A stretch of DNA of 64,000 nt. Origin: Limnephilus marmoratus. Lineage: Eukaryota; Arthropoda; Insecta; Trichoptera; Limnephilidae. Shown piece by piece: positions 32,591 to 44,600 of the stretch. The stretch spans positions 43,760,962-43,824,961 of the forward strand of contig OU862928.1 in the NCBI GenBank assembly GCA_917880885.1, given 5' to 3'. The translations under genes were made by a program, and so were the position numbers. Numbering within the stretch: position 1 is the first letter of the stretch; each line of letters begins with the position of its first letter. A model generated the notes under the pieces. It was not told the DNA's origin and did no database searches. It saw only the letters and a list, made by a program, of their open reading frames with translations.

Positions 32591-32988
32591 TATTTTATGA
32601 AATATTTAATTTTATTTTATGAAATATAAAATAAAATAAATTAAACATTGTAAAAAAAAGAATTTTTTGGGTTGAAATTTAAGATTTAGTGTTTTTATTT
32701 TCTTAGTACTGAAAAATAAAAAATTTAATTAAAAAGCGATATGTAGAAGTTATCGCACTTCGAAAACAGCTTAAAATAGATCTTCTCTCCAAATAAGATT
32801 AGTGGGATCATATTTACCTATTGTTGCTTAGTAATCGTTATCTCATAGTTACGGATTATCAGTGAACCACCACAGGGTAGTTTTCAGGGCAGCGGCCGCC
32901 ACTGCTCAGAAAGCTTTGGTGCCAATTTTGGGAAATTTTTCCTTATTTGTAAGTAATTAAGTAGAAGTTTACGATTTTATTAAAAAAA
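32591..32988. other. Unassigned spacer
   Basis: No gene seen; a simple 'ttttatttta(t)gaaat' inverted piece lies at 32585-32640. Confidence 0.5.
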
Positions 32989-33560
32989 CTAGTTGGTTGC
33001 GTTGGTATGCCATTGAATAAATTGTTTCTCCCTGCATGCCCTTTCCCATTCGTCCCGTTTCCCTTCCGCCTCCTCTTCCTCTCCAGCGTTCCCTTCCCCT
33101 CTCGCGTTCCCACTCCGCCTCCTCCACCTTCCCTCACCCGTTCCACTCCCCCCCTTCCCCCTTCCGCGAACCCTCCTCCCCCAACTCTCGCGTACCCCCT
33201 ACCCGAGTTCCCCTCCCCCCTCACGCATTCCATACATTCAGTCCTCGTACATACAGTTTTCAAACAGCTCGCGTGCCAGAGCTCACCAGCAGTTTTATAC
33301 AAACCTTTTCCTGACAATAACTAATACAAAGCAAAAAGAATTGTCCAATTTGGTGCAGTCGTTGGCAAGTTATGCGCGCACATACATTTCGGCGATTCAT
33401 GTTTATTTAAGTATATAATGCCAGAGCTCACCAGTAGTTTTATACAAATCTTGTCCTGACAATAACGAACACACAAAAAAAAGAATTATCCGATTTGGTG
33501 CAGTCGTTCGGAAGTTATGCGCGTACATACATTTCGGCGATTCATTTTTATTTATATAGA
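32989..33560 (-). mobile_element. Helitron with duplicated 5' end
   Basis: Read on the minus strand it starts TCTATATAAATAAA at 33560 and ends CTAGT at 32989. The flanking bases fit A|T. The first ~140 bp are present twice (about 33560-33420 and 33410-33290), each with 'aatgtatgt.cgcgcataact' and 'ggtgagctctggca'. A C/T-rich tract lies at 33050-33230 (plus strand). The outer end abuts the 7-bp satellite. Confidence 0.82.
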
Positions 33561-34111
33561 TAGATAGAAGAGAAGATAGAAGATAGAAGATAGAAGATAG
33601 AAGATAGAAGATAGAAGATAGAAGATAGAAGATAGAAGATAGAAGATAGAAGATAGAAGATAGAAGATAGAAGATAGAAGATAGAAGATAGAAGATAGAA
33701 GATAGAAGATAGAAGATAGAAGATAGAAGATAGAAGATAGAAGATAGAAGATAGAAGATAGAAGATAGAAGATAGAAGATAGAAGATAGAAGATAGAAGA
33801 TAGAAGATAGAAGATAGAAGATAGAAGATAGAAGATAGAAGATAGAAGATAGAAGATAGAAGATAGAAGATAGAAGATAGAAGATAGAAGATAGAAGATA
33901 GAAGATAGAAGATAGAAGATAGAAGATAGAAGATAGAAGATAGAAGATAGAAGATAGAAGATAGAAGATAGAAGATAGAAGATAGAAGATAGAAGATAGA
34001 AGATAGAAGATAGAAGATAGAAGATAGAAGATAGAAGATAGAAGATAGAAGATAGAAGATAGAAGATAGAAGATAGAAGATAGAAGATAGAAGATAGAAG
34101 ATAGAAGATAG
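33561..34111. repeat. 7-bp satellite, about 77 copies
   Basis: A nearly perfect run of 'atagaag'. Because 7 and 3 are coprime, the translation repeats every seven codons and stays open on the minus strand (192 codons); this is not a gene. It starts at the Helitron 5' end and may have expanded from the 'tagatag' flank. Confidence 0.97.
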
Positions 34112-36524
34112 ATGTTTTAAATATTAGCATTTCCAGTGGCTAATAACATAAAGTAATTCTTTGATTCTCTCCTCTGTCATTTTTTTCTTATCCGTTGATG
34201 TACTGTACAATATACAGGTCACGTAAATACTGTTAAAATACTCAACAACTGCTGAACCTGTACAAATGGCAAATTTGCCCTACTGTTGAATTCTGCAGAC
34301 AACTCCTGGACTGTAGACTGTAGCCCCATAATACTTAGATAACCTGGTTCGTTTGATAGGTTCCCTTAACTTAACAAACGTATTGCAGTTTTAAGAGCAT
34401 AGGCATCAGGACGTAGGAATGCTGTCCTCGTTCTACTAGTATTTCAATAGAACATGTTCGGAGGAACTAGCTTGTGCGTAGTCCGGAAACATGCCAAACG
34501 CGTGTTCAACATTATTTTGGTAAACGGTTGACATTCGTCACACAAGAGAACGAGTCGTGTGAGTACGTTTGTACGAGTTCTTCCCTCGTATAAAATCTCT
34601 TCAAAATGGTTCCATGACAGTTGATTCCTCTGACTCTGGCAGTTGATCCCCTAAAGCAGTGTTTCCCAGGGATCTGTATGCCATGCCCCACCGGTCGATT
34701 ATTTCTTAGCATGAAAAATCGATTTATAAATAATCAATATTTTATAAAATTAAAACCGCTTAAAAATCGATTTTTGTTGGAGAAAAATCGATTTTTAATC
34801 GATTTTTTCATAATCGATTATTTTTTTACATTTCTAATGTTCAGGGGGAGGGGGTAGCACCGGTATTTGAAATAGATACAAAAAAGTTGTCTTTCATTTT
34901 TTATTTTATAACAGAAATGCATATTTACAATAATAACATATATTATTACTAACAATAGAATAGAACATTACTCTTATAATAAGGAGAGAAAACATTTTAC
35001 AATTTGTTCAATACCTGTAGATAAAAATCCCTACTTATAAAGACTTTAAAAAATTCCCTATATTTAAAGAATGTTCGAAATCTCTCCATATTTTCGTTGG
35101 TTATGATAAAATTTAGCCAATGATACCTAATGTTGATTTTCTAGGATGAAACTTAAAATATAAAAGTATTATTAATCGTAAATCTATTCTAATAATAAAA
35201 ATCACGGCACGTTTCTTATAGTTACTATGGTTACCTTATCTAGAGAATATAATAAATATTTTAGTATTAAGTAGACATATTTAATAAATAATCGTCTTAA
35301 AAATTATTTCTTCGTATTAATTATTGGGAGTTTTAGAAAATCACAATATACACCTGTGTAAATGAAGTAATGAGACTGATGGTAGGACCGCGTCCTTGCT
35401 ATGTATGACCTTTCTAGCTCAAATTTAAGCGTGCTAAATCGGCCTTGAAAGACGCGGAATAGTTCGTTTTTTAGACGTCCAGGCGCTAACAGTCACATGC
35501 CTGCACAAGCCAAACTTGACGTTAACCATTGGAGCGCTTTTTGCCACAATATGGCACAATTTAAAACACCTCGGATTGCTTTGCTGCCAATTTTTTTTAA
35601 GAACTGATTTTTTCCAGTGCGTTCATCTCAGTCTCATTACTTTATTTACATATTTATAATGTTGTTAATTTTGCAAAACACGTCTAAAATCTATGGAAAA
35701 CATCGTGAATTTAATTACTAACTGTGTAATAAAATCACCACATCTTTTCATCAAAATAAACGCATTATTTAACAGACTACAACGTTTTTGCGAAGCACTT
35801 ATTCGATAATATATTTTGTTTAACCACAAGCGCAATATATGAAATTTTAATTGAATTAATTGTTGGCAAGACAAGAACTAGATCGGCAAGACAATAATTT
35901 AATTTTAAAATATCATATTGGACTATTTTTGAAGCTATGTATTTGAAGCATTTTAATAATATAAGTAACTTCATGCATTTAATGAAATTCAAAATCAACA
36001 CTATTATAAAATCTGAGTCACTGACAGCGCCTCTAGCGGCAAATTCTAACATGTTCGTTAGTTTCTCTTTTGGCCGCCTGAGCAGCTATATTTTTAAAAT
36101 CTACTGCGAGACAATTTAAGTCTTATATACGAACACAACTTTTCCATATTTTACTTCTGCGTAATAACAATTTTAAAAGCATCAATCAATCAACAAGCCT
36201 TCACACTTCTTATAACTAAGTACTTTACTGAGCATTCTCTATGTCATTCAACCACAGACAATAGAAACATTCAGAGATATGACGTGAAGCGTGCCGACGA
36301 ATTTAATAACCATCGGCGGATTCCCATCAACTTTCCCACGTAAATACATGGTGACTTTATTTTAATACACGTCACAGTCATGTAGAATAAGATTCTTTCT
36401 TAGTTATTAGAGAAATTAATTTTAGTTTGCAGTAATTTCAAAAGATGTCTCAAATGCAATCTATATACTTAGGTAAAAATAAAAATATATAAGTTTTTAA
36501 ATGAGCATGTATGTTGTGAGATAT
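34112..36524. other. Mostly unassigned; retroposon piece at 34385-34680
   Basis: 34420-34610 ('gttcggaggaactagc', 'cggaaacatgcca') aligns to 47215-47400, part of another dispersed family joined there to a family A end. An A/T 'aaaatcgatttttaa' run lies at 34690-34830. No gene is supported in the rest. Confidence 0.45.
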
Positions 36525-36990
36525 CTACGCGTTGCTAAACCATTCATCCGAATGCGATGAAACTTTGGGGATTTGATGTGCGCATGCCCGCGACGGTTTC
36601 TATATATAATAGTGAGTTCTGGCATCATGAAATTATGCGTTGCTAACCATTCATCCGATTGCGATGAAACTTTGGGGATTTGATTTGTGCATTCCCGCGA
36701 TTGTTTCTATATATACTGGTGAGCTCTGGCATTATGAAAAGTGTATAAAAAATTGCAATAGGTAGCACGCGAGCTATTGAAAACTGAATGTATGGAATGC
36801 GGGAGGGGGAGAAGAACTCGGGAGGGGGGTTTGCAGGACGGGTCAAGCGGGAGTGGGGAGTAGGGAGAAGGAAGGTCGAGTGGGAACGCGCGAGGGGAAG
36901 GGGAACGGGACGAATGGTAAAGGACACGTAGGGAGAAACAATTTATTTATAAAGTGTCATAGTAATGCATGCTGGGAACTCGCCAGTACA
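36525..36990 (+). mobile_element. Degenerate Helitron-like copy
   Basis: It contains two tandem copies of 'cattcatccgaatgcgatg' type sequence (36540 and 36645), then the shared 'ggtgagctctggcattatg' block, a G-rich tract and 'gcatgctgggaactcgccagt' in place of the CTAGT end. Confidence 0.65.
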
Positions 36991-37668
36991 TAATAAATTT
37001 CAAATTGTTTATCTTGAACGACTATGGAACTCCTATACCGAGTTTGGAAGTATTTGCGGTGGATGATCCCAAAATTATTAATTAATGAATTTCAGAGAGG
37101 GTTTGCGTTTGTTAACTGTCAAAATTGATTTTTATTGAAAGCATTTGATGTGTAGATGCGATTTGCAATAGTTTGTATTGAACGATGTTGGCTACACTTT
37201 TGTGCACACGGTTTCGTACTAATTACAGTTCATGGTCTATCTCCTGTGTTTCTATTATCCATGAATCCAACTCTTCGATGAGGTGGGTTAGTTCAGAGTG
37301 TTGAAGCTGAACGGAGACGAGACGAGATGAAACAACGATGTGAGTTAGTAGAGATAGTTTTTAGGCTCCTCTGCAACGGGCTGGTCGCAGCTTCCCAGAT
37401 TCTTGAATTGTACTATTTTTCTGAAAAACAAAAACCAAAAAACACGTCAAAACTGAGTATCAAAAAAATAGATGAGGTAAGTTAGGTTGGACGTGTACAG
37501 ATTAGGTTAGACTAGCAGTTCTGTGATCAGGAGACCTCGCGTTCAAAAAATGATGATGTGCCTGAAATTTTCTTATTTAATAAATCAAAACAAAAGTTGG
37601 TAGGTACTTAAATACCAACCTAATCAATTATTAACCATATATTTCATATAGATCTGTTTTTAATATAT
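36991..37668. other. Unassigned spacer
   Basis: No gene recognised. Confidence 0.5.
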
Positions 37669-37835
37669 TTTTTTATTAACTCCAAACAGGAAAATATTTT
37701 CCCTCAGAGTCTAAGACACCTTGGGAATGCTGTGTGGGGGGTATTTTTACTGAAAGGAAGGAGTGAACCTGGGTCTTGAAGAGACCCGTATTGTAGGAGG
37801 GAGGAAACACAGAGGCAGGCAAATCGTTTCACAAC
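37669..37835 (-). mobile_element. Family A-type retroposon end, copy 6
   Basis: 'actccaaacaggaaaat' and the shortened palindrome are followed by 'gtaggagggaggaa', which matches the joined family seen at 47380-47540 rather than the common interior. Confidence 0.55.
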
Positions 37836-38496
37836 TGAGCTGTTGAACTTAAGAATGAGTAGAAACGAACCATTCTCATAAATGATAAAAATGTCAACTG
37901 TATACAAATGTTGGGTGTGTATTTGGCATTTTTCCCGACTGTGCGCCGGTGCCGAAGAAATCAATCACGCAAGTTCCTCGGAGCATTTTTCATTGAAATA
38001 CCAGTACTTAATCAAATAAGTAATAACAATTTGTCCAAGGAAACGTCACTGTCTCATTGACAATTCTTTTTTCAAACTTTCTTCAGGCATACAGGTAACA
38101 TAATATTGAAAAATACGGATAAGAAAGTCCGATAATTATTTCCGACTATTTCACATGAAAAAAAAAATCTTTACTAAACCATTAAAACGAACCGGAAACG
38201 GGACGTAAAAACAAATTTACGTACAGATAAAAAGTAAAACGGTCCACTTAAAACAAGATTTCGCTACTATTAGTCAAATAGGTTAGGTGAGTTTAGGAAG
38301 TTAATTGAATTTAGATTTAATTTTGTTTAAGTTAGGTTAGGTTTGGTGTTTATTTATTATTTTTGTTAATTTTTCTGCTTTATCGCTGATCCGTTCTGCG
38401 GTGGAATCAAATTATGAAATAATGTAAATCCGATCATTGGCAGTCGTCCTTTTGTAAGAAAAATTAGAGAGGTGAAGTGTTTGGAAGGGACATTAC
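37836..38496. other. Downstream of last recognised Kazal exon
   Basis: This should be intron, since exon 38497-38655 ends with a GT donor. I find no candidate next exon. Degenerate TTAGG-like pieces occur at 38275-38345. Confidence 0.4.
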
Positions 38497-38655
38497 CTAG
38501 AGCGGCAGTTCTCCATCTCGAGGAAGCAGCGATTGGAGTAGGTCTTGTCGTCCGTTCCACAGACGGGGTCGTACTCAGCAGGACAGATGCGTGCGCAGCC
38601 GTTGAACTGGAACCTGCCCAGACAGCGGGACAGGGGAACGACGAACACGTGCTTG
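38497..38655 (-). CDS. Kazal gene exon g
   Basis: 53 codons. It opens '[11 protein letters not shown]' (C6 of domain 6), close to exon c's start. Domain 7 follows: 'GCARIC', '[14 protein letters not shown]', 'ENC'. It ends AG| with donor 'gtaatg'. C6 is missing and no stop occurs, so at least one more exon lies to the left. Confidence 0.9.
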
Positions 38656-41600
38656 CTGAAAGTGGAAAAATTACTGATGAGTAAGAAGTAATGATAAACC
38701 AGTAATGACGAAAACTTCAGACATAATCAATTTTTGTTGAAACCCTAGCCTCATGCAAAAGAAATAAAAAAAAAACTATCAATTAAAAATGTAGGTACTC
38801 CTTATTTACAAATCAACGATAAGGCCAAAACAAGCTTATGCAAGCCCCATCTGGGTCCACGCTTCAGAGTCTAATTTGAAAAACTTCAAACATTCCAGAA
38901 TAAAGCCATACGCATGGCCCTGGGTGCCCCCAAATGGATAAGAGTATCCCAACTCCACAAAGATTCTGAAATCCTCTTATTAAAAAAAAATTATGTGGAA
39001 TTCTCACCCATGATATCGCGTCCATAAACTGCCCCGCACGGTACGACGTTAACACACATAAAAAAAGCAAATTCTCCGTAAAGATTAACCCTCCATGTTG
39101 CAGCCATGTCCCCTTGCAAATATTTTTTTAACAAACTATAAAACTAAACCATTTTTTCAACAACCATATATTATAAACTCATGATGAAAGAAAAAGGGGC
39201 CTTTTTGGCCCGGAGCTCCTTTTGCCATTATTTCAAAAAGTAAAAAAAAAATTGATAGTCCAATTGGTTACTGCGTTAAGAGGATTTGAGGGAAGGTGAG
39301 GAGTGCACCTATAGGAACTACTCGTAATTTTATTTTAAATACTGGCAATTTTCATTTAGTTGCCCCACTGTAACGCGTGGTGTTTCAGTACAATACGGTT
39401 GGTATCAAAACCGCTCGGTCATTTGTATTTAGAAGCGGGATCCAACGCGCATGCGTTACTGTGTGGCAACAAAATTAAAATTGCTAGTAATAAAAATCAA
39501 ATTACTAGTAGTTAGTATACTCCTACTACGTCTACCAATCTCCCGAATCCTTTAATCCTTTATCCTTTAATCCCGGACCTGATCGGTCCCTCTATTCGAT
39601 CTACCATAAAGATACTTTTTTTTTTTTTAAACGAAGCATTTACAAAATTATTGACTCACTTAGGTCAGGTTCAAGTACTTACCCACAGTTCTGCCTCTTC
39701 ATCTCACACTCGTTCCTGTAGAAGGTGATATCGGATCCGCAAACCACTGGTCCCTCCGCGGCACAAGGGGCCCCGCAACGTGCCGTGCCCTTGCAGTGAG
39801 ACGGACCGGCGATTACCACGCGCTGCCCGCACGTGGCGCGTCGCATTTCGCACTCCGACCTGGAAAGGTTAACAAATAATTTTTTTAAAGATTGGAAATT
39901 TAATATCCGAAAATGGTTTACACAGTGAATAATCAACGTAATTGTGATACTAAACCATTATATATATAATGGTTTATTACTCTAAGTTCTTATAGTCTAC
40001 AATAAAGTTAATTTTTCTCTAACTGTAGCGCTTTTTTTTCAAATATATTAGCACAGACCCGTGAAAAAACGGCACCTGTTAAAAACACATTTAAAAAAAA
40101 GAGTTTTTTTAATAGTTGTGCACTTTCACAGTTACCTAGTTTTTTGGCAATCGATCGTTTTATCGTTTTTTGGCATTTGAAAATTGATCGTTTTGTCGGC
40201 GGATTTATAAAACATTTATAAAAATTTGAAAACATAAATATTTCTATTAGATTAGCTTTGAATGCTGAAAACATCAGTTTTTACCATACGTTAGAATACT
40301 TTGACAAAGTGCGAAATACACATTTTATATTTTTTATTATATAATCAATAATATTATTATAAAATTAATAAAAACAGTTTATTTTTAAACAAGTTCTGCT
40401 GTGTAATTATTAATTACACGGACAGCTGTTTCGCCTTCTGAAGGCATTATCAAACTGTGGTCATGCCACATACTTAAACTTGAACATTAAACTTGATAAC
40501 AATAAATTTACATTTTTTAGTTGATTTAATGACATGATGTTTCGTATTGTTTTGAGGATTTATGATAATTTCCGTATTTTTTTGTTAGTAAATTAATATG
40601 GAGATCCCACATTATCAGTTACGTCTAGGTATTTAATATTATCCGTGTGTTCAATTTTGTCACTAGCACAGCATGTATTATTTGAGAAAGTGTCGGTGCA
40701 GGGGTGAAGATGTAGTTGTGGATGGCTATATGGTTGACCAGCCTTTGTTTTACTGAAAGTTTGGTATTTTGTTTTTGAAATATTGAATGTTAGTAGATTA
40801 TTTTGTAGCCCGATCAACCCTGTTTCTGTAATTTTGAAGTTTTTTTCCCATGGTTGTGCCTTTAACAAAATTGCTGTGTCATCTGCATAACAGATTACTT
40901 TGTATTCTATTTTTCGGGTTTATCTCAGTTAGACTATTTATGTAGATGAGAAATAGTATAGGACCCAAGACGCTGCCTTGCAGTACTCCATACCTGATAT
41001 CCACTTTGTCACCGCTATGCTTATTTATTTTTACTATTTCTTGTCTATTTTCAATGTAACTGACAAACCATTTTAGCGGTGGACTGGTTATGCCGATATT
41101 TTTAAGGTTTTGGTGTATCTAATAAGTTATGCGAAAAGGTGTCGAATGCTTTTGCTAGGTCTAAAAATACTCCTATCACATTTGAACCGCCATCAATCAA
41201 AAATACTTTTCACTATGTAGTTGGTTAATTCTGATAAAGCGACTTCTGCGCACATTTTCGCACAAAATTAAAATTGGCAGGTTGAGAGCAGATTGTGTTT
41301 TTCTATGTATGCAAGTAATCTTTTTTCATAGCTTTTTCTAGTAGTTTGGAAATTAATTTAGCAAAGTGATTGGTCTATAATTAAGTATCAAGGTTTTGTC
41401 TCCCGATTTATGTATTGGAGTAATACATCCTAATTTTAAGTGATCAGGGATAATTCCGAGCCTAAAACTTTGGTTTAAAATGTGCTGGAGTGGTATAAGT
41501 ATGTACTCTCGCAGATTTATAAGCATCAGAAATGATGGGTACAACATTTTAAAAATATAAACTTTATCATGTTTGAAACACTACTGCTTGAGTACTGTGC

Positions 41601-44600
41601 GACAATAAAAAAGAGGTAATCTACTTAGGAATAATAATAATTGGCTTATTTACATGGCGCCATTTTTTGTGAAATATCATCTCAACGACCGACGTGAACA
41701 TGCAATAATTAAAATGACCAATCAATTTTTAAAAATGCATTTTCGACTGTGGCAGTCACCTAATTAATAAACAGGCTTTTAGATTATTTCTTGTTCCCAA
41801 TCGAACCTTGTGGAATAATTGTATTCGGAATTCCCCGCCAGAGAATCCTGGGTCCAAAATAACAAAAAGATGTTTTCTTCCTCCCCTACCTGTAGACGTT
41901 GCCGTCGGAGCCGCAAACCGGTTTCTCATCTTCCTGGACCTTGCAGCTCTTCGGACACTCGTCTGGTCGCAGAAGTTCCGAACAGTTTCCAGCATGCGCC
42001 ATCTGGATGCCCTTCCTGGAAACATTTATTTATTTGTTATCATCACCTCACTTTTTTGTCATTTAAAGTAATTATAATTTATAAAAAAAATCACAAAATA
42101 TATTTTTTCATAGGTCACCACAAGTGCCCAGGTTCGTGGGGTAAGGTTTGTCCGGATCTTGGCGGTGGATACATCTGCCCACCAGCTGCCTAGCAGGCCA
42201 GATCGGGAATAATGCTAGGGGGAGTCCTCTTGACTTCCACAGCCGTACTCACTCATAACCTCGCCTTGCAACGCCGTGGGAGGGTTGGATTCATACGTCC
42301 GTCACTCCTGGACACACTGACCCTCAGATTCCTACCCACCCCTCATACCCTTTTTCTTCTCAAAACTTCCTGTCCTCCCTTCCTTAAAAAGACCCTTCAC
42401 ACAGCATCCCCAAAGATGACATAGGCCCTGAGGCCTCAGGACCTTTTCCTCAGGGCCTCCGTAAATAAAATAAAAAGTGCCCCCTGCTAAGTCACCAAAC
42501 GTAGCGATCCACTTGGGGTGACAAGGGTGTTGGTTAATCATTAAATGGTTTACATACCTACCTTCCAAATTATAAATTCATTAAATACGTCCTTTATTAA
42601 ATATTCGACGTCCTTTCAAATGTGAACTTATTTATTTTTCCTTGCAGCAATGATAATAGGGCGACTTTGCATACAATCAAAACACGTTTATTGAACTCAC
42701 CCCTTTTTCCCTTTGAATGCAAAACTAATCGGCCATAATAAATTATGTTCGCCAATGAATATATCATTTGAAAAGCAAGCCAAAAAGAAGGCAAAGCCTT
42801 TGACAAGGCAAAACGTATTGACAATTTGGTTAAGCGTATTACCTGGACCCCATATCAATCAATTACCACTCGGCCCTCCGCTACAGCAAGCACAAGAAGA
42901 GCAACAAATCGGAGGTTTAGTGAACTCGAAGATGCGCCCAAAAGAGCAATTCAAGTAATGCAGGGCAGGGCAAATGCGGCCCGCGACCCATTAGCAACTA
43001 AAGCCTCACATCAACACCTTTACAATATCGGATCGATAAACCACACTGTTGATAGCCAGACCGATATTGACAGGGAATAAAATACATTAAACATGAAAAT
43101 AATATAATAGATGTATCCAAAGATCCAAAACTAACAGCAAACATTTTCAATTCTTATTTCTCTAAAGTAGGAAATAATCTCGCTGAAAAAATCTCTAAAC
43201 CTTTACACACACCAAAACCAATAACTAATAATACACAAAAACGAAATGCACTGTCCACTTTTAAAAAAACTACTGAAACTGAAATACAACTTATAATAGA
43301 AAACATTAAAGACGGATCCTCTCCAGGTTTTGACCATATTTCTGTGAAAATTCTTAAAACAATGAAAATGTATCTACTGAAACCTCTTAACCACCTTATT
43401 TATCTCAGTCTGACTAAAGGCATATTCCCAACAAATAATAAAACATCTGTAATATCCCCTATCTTTAAAACTGGCGACCCACAAAATGTCTCAAATTATC
43501 GACCGATTTCACTAATATCGAATATAGCAAAAATATTTGAAAAGATTGTAAATAAACGGGTTGTAGATTTTCTGGAGAACAATAAAATATTACATGGCAA
43601 TCAATTCGGATTCTTAAAAACAAAAAGCACACAAGACGCAATAGCAAATGTGACATCATTTATATACTCGGCACTTGATGAAGGTAATAAATGCGCAGGA
43701 ATATTCATAGACCTAAGAAAAGCATTCGATAGTATCTCACACGTAAAGCTTATCAAAAAACTGAAATCAAATAACATCAACGACATAGCCGTCCAATGGA
43801 TAGAAAGTTACTTGAACAATCGTGCACAATTTGTTAAAATAAATTACCAAACTAGCGACCAGGAAACGTCAAATTTTGGTATCCCACAGGGCACCGTGCT
43901 AGGACCAATATTGTTCATTTTGTATGTAAACGATATATTTATTCAACCATTACATGGACGAATTATCTCTTACGCCGATGATACCGTTCTTTTAATAAAA
44001 GATAAAAACGTGGGAAAAAATTAATTTAAAAGCCACAGAAGACATAAATAATCTAAAAATATGGTTTGACTATAACCTCCTTTCGTTAAATAGTGATAAA
44101 ACATATGTCATCCCTTTCGAAATTAACAAAATTGTTCACTTCTGAAAACAGCGGATAAAATTACATATCTCGGAATAATCATAGATAAAAACCTAAAATG
44201 GAAAGATCACATCGGACATATAATAAAAAGAATTAGGAAATTAATTTATATATTCTTACGAATTAGAAACTTCTTATCAACGAAAAATCTATACTCAATA
44301 CACTACGCACTAGTACAGTCTATTCTTCAGTATGCCATTATCAGTTGGGGACCAGCTTACAAAACTAGTTTGACCCCCATAGAAATTGTTCAAAGACTCA
44401 TTATAAAAATTATACTAAAAAAACCTCCAGACTTCCCCACTGAACGCATATTCGAAGAATTCAAAGTTCCAACATTTAAAACTTATTTGAGAAAAATTCA
44501 ATCATACAAATTATTATAAAAGAAAAAGATAAATTCTCATTCATAACTGAAAATCGTACAAGACTTACACATGTATTTGTATGCCCCAAACTAAACACGT

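Noticed and set aside
33552..34130. 192-codon minus ORF of LLSSIFY repeats
   Set aside because: Pure translation of the 7-bp satellite; frame is open only because the unit lacks stops in that cycle.
38275..38345. TTAGG-like pieces as telomere remnant
   Set aside because: Only two or three units in each place, interrupted; too short to call.
42826..43080. 84-codon ORF upstream of RT
   Set aside because: Not rejected as repeat remnant, but no family match; not called a gene.
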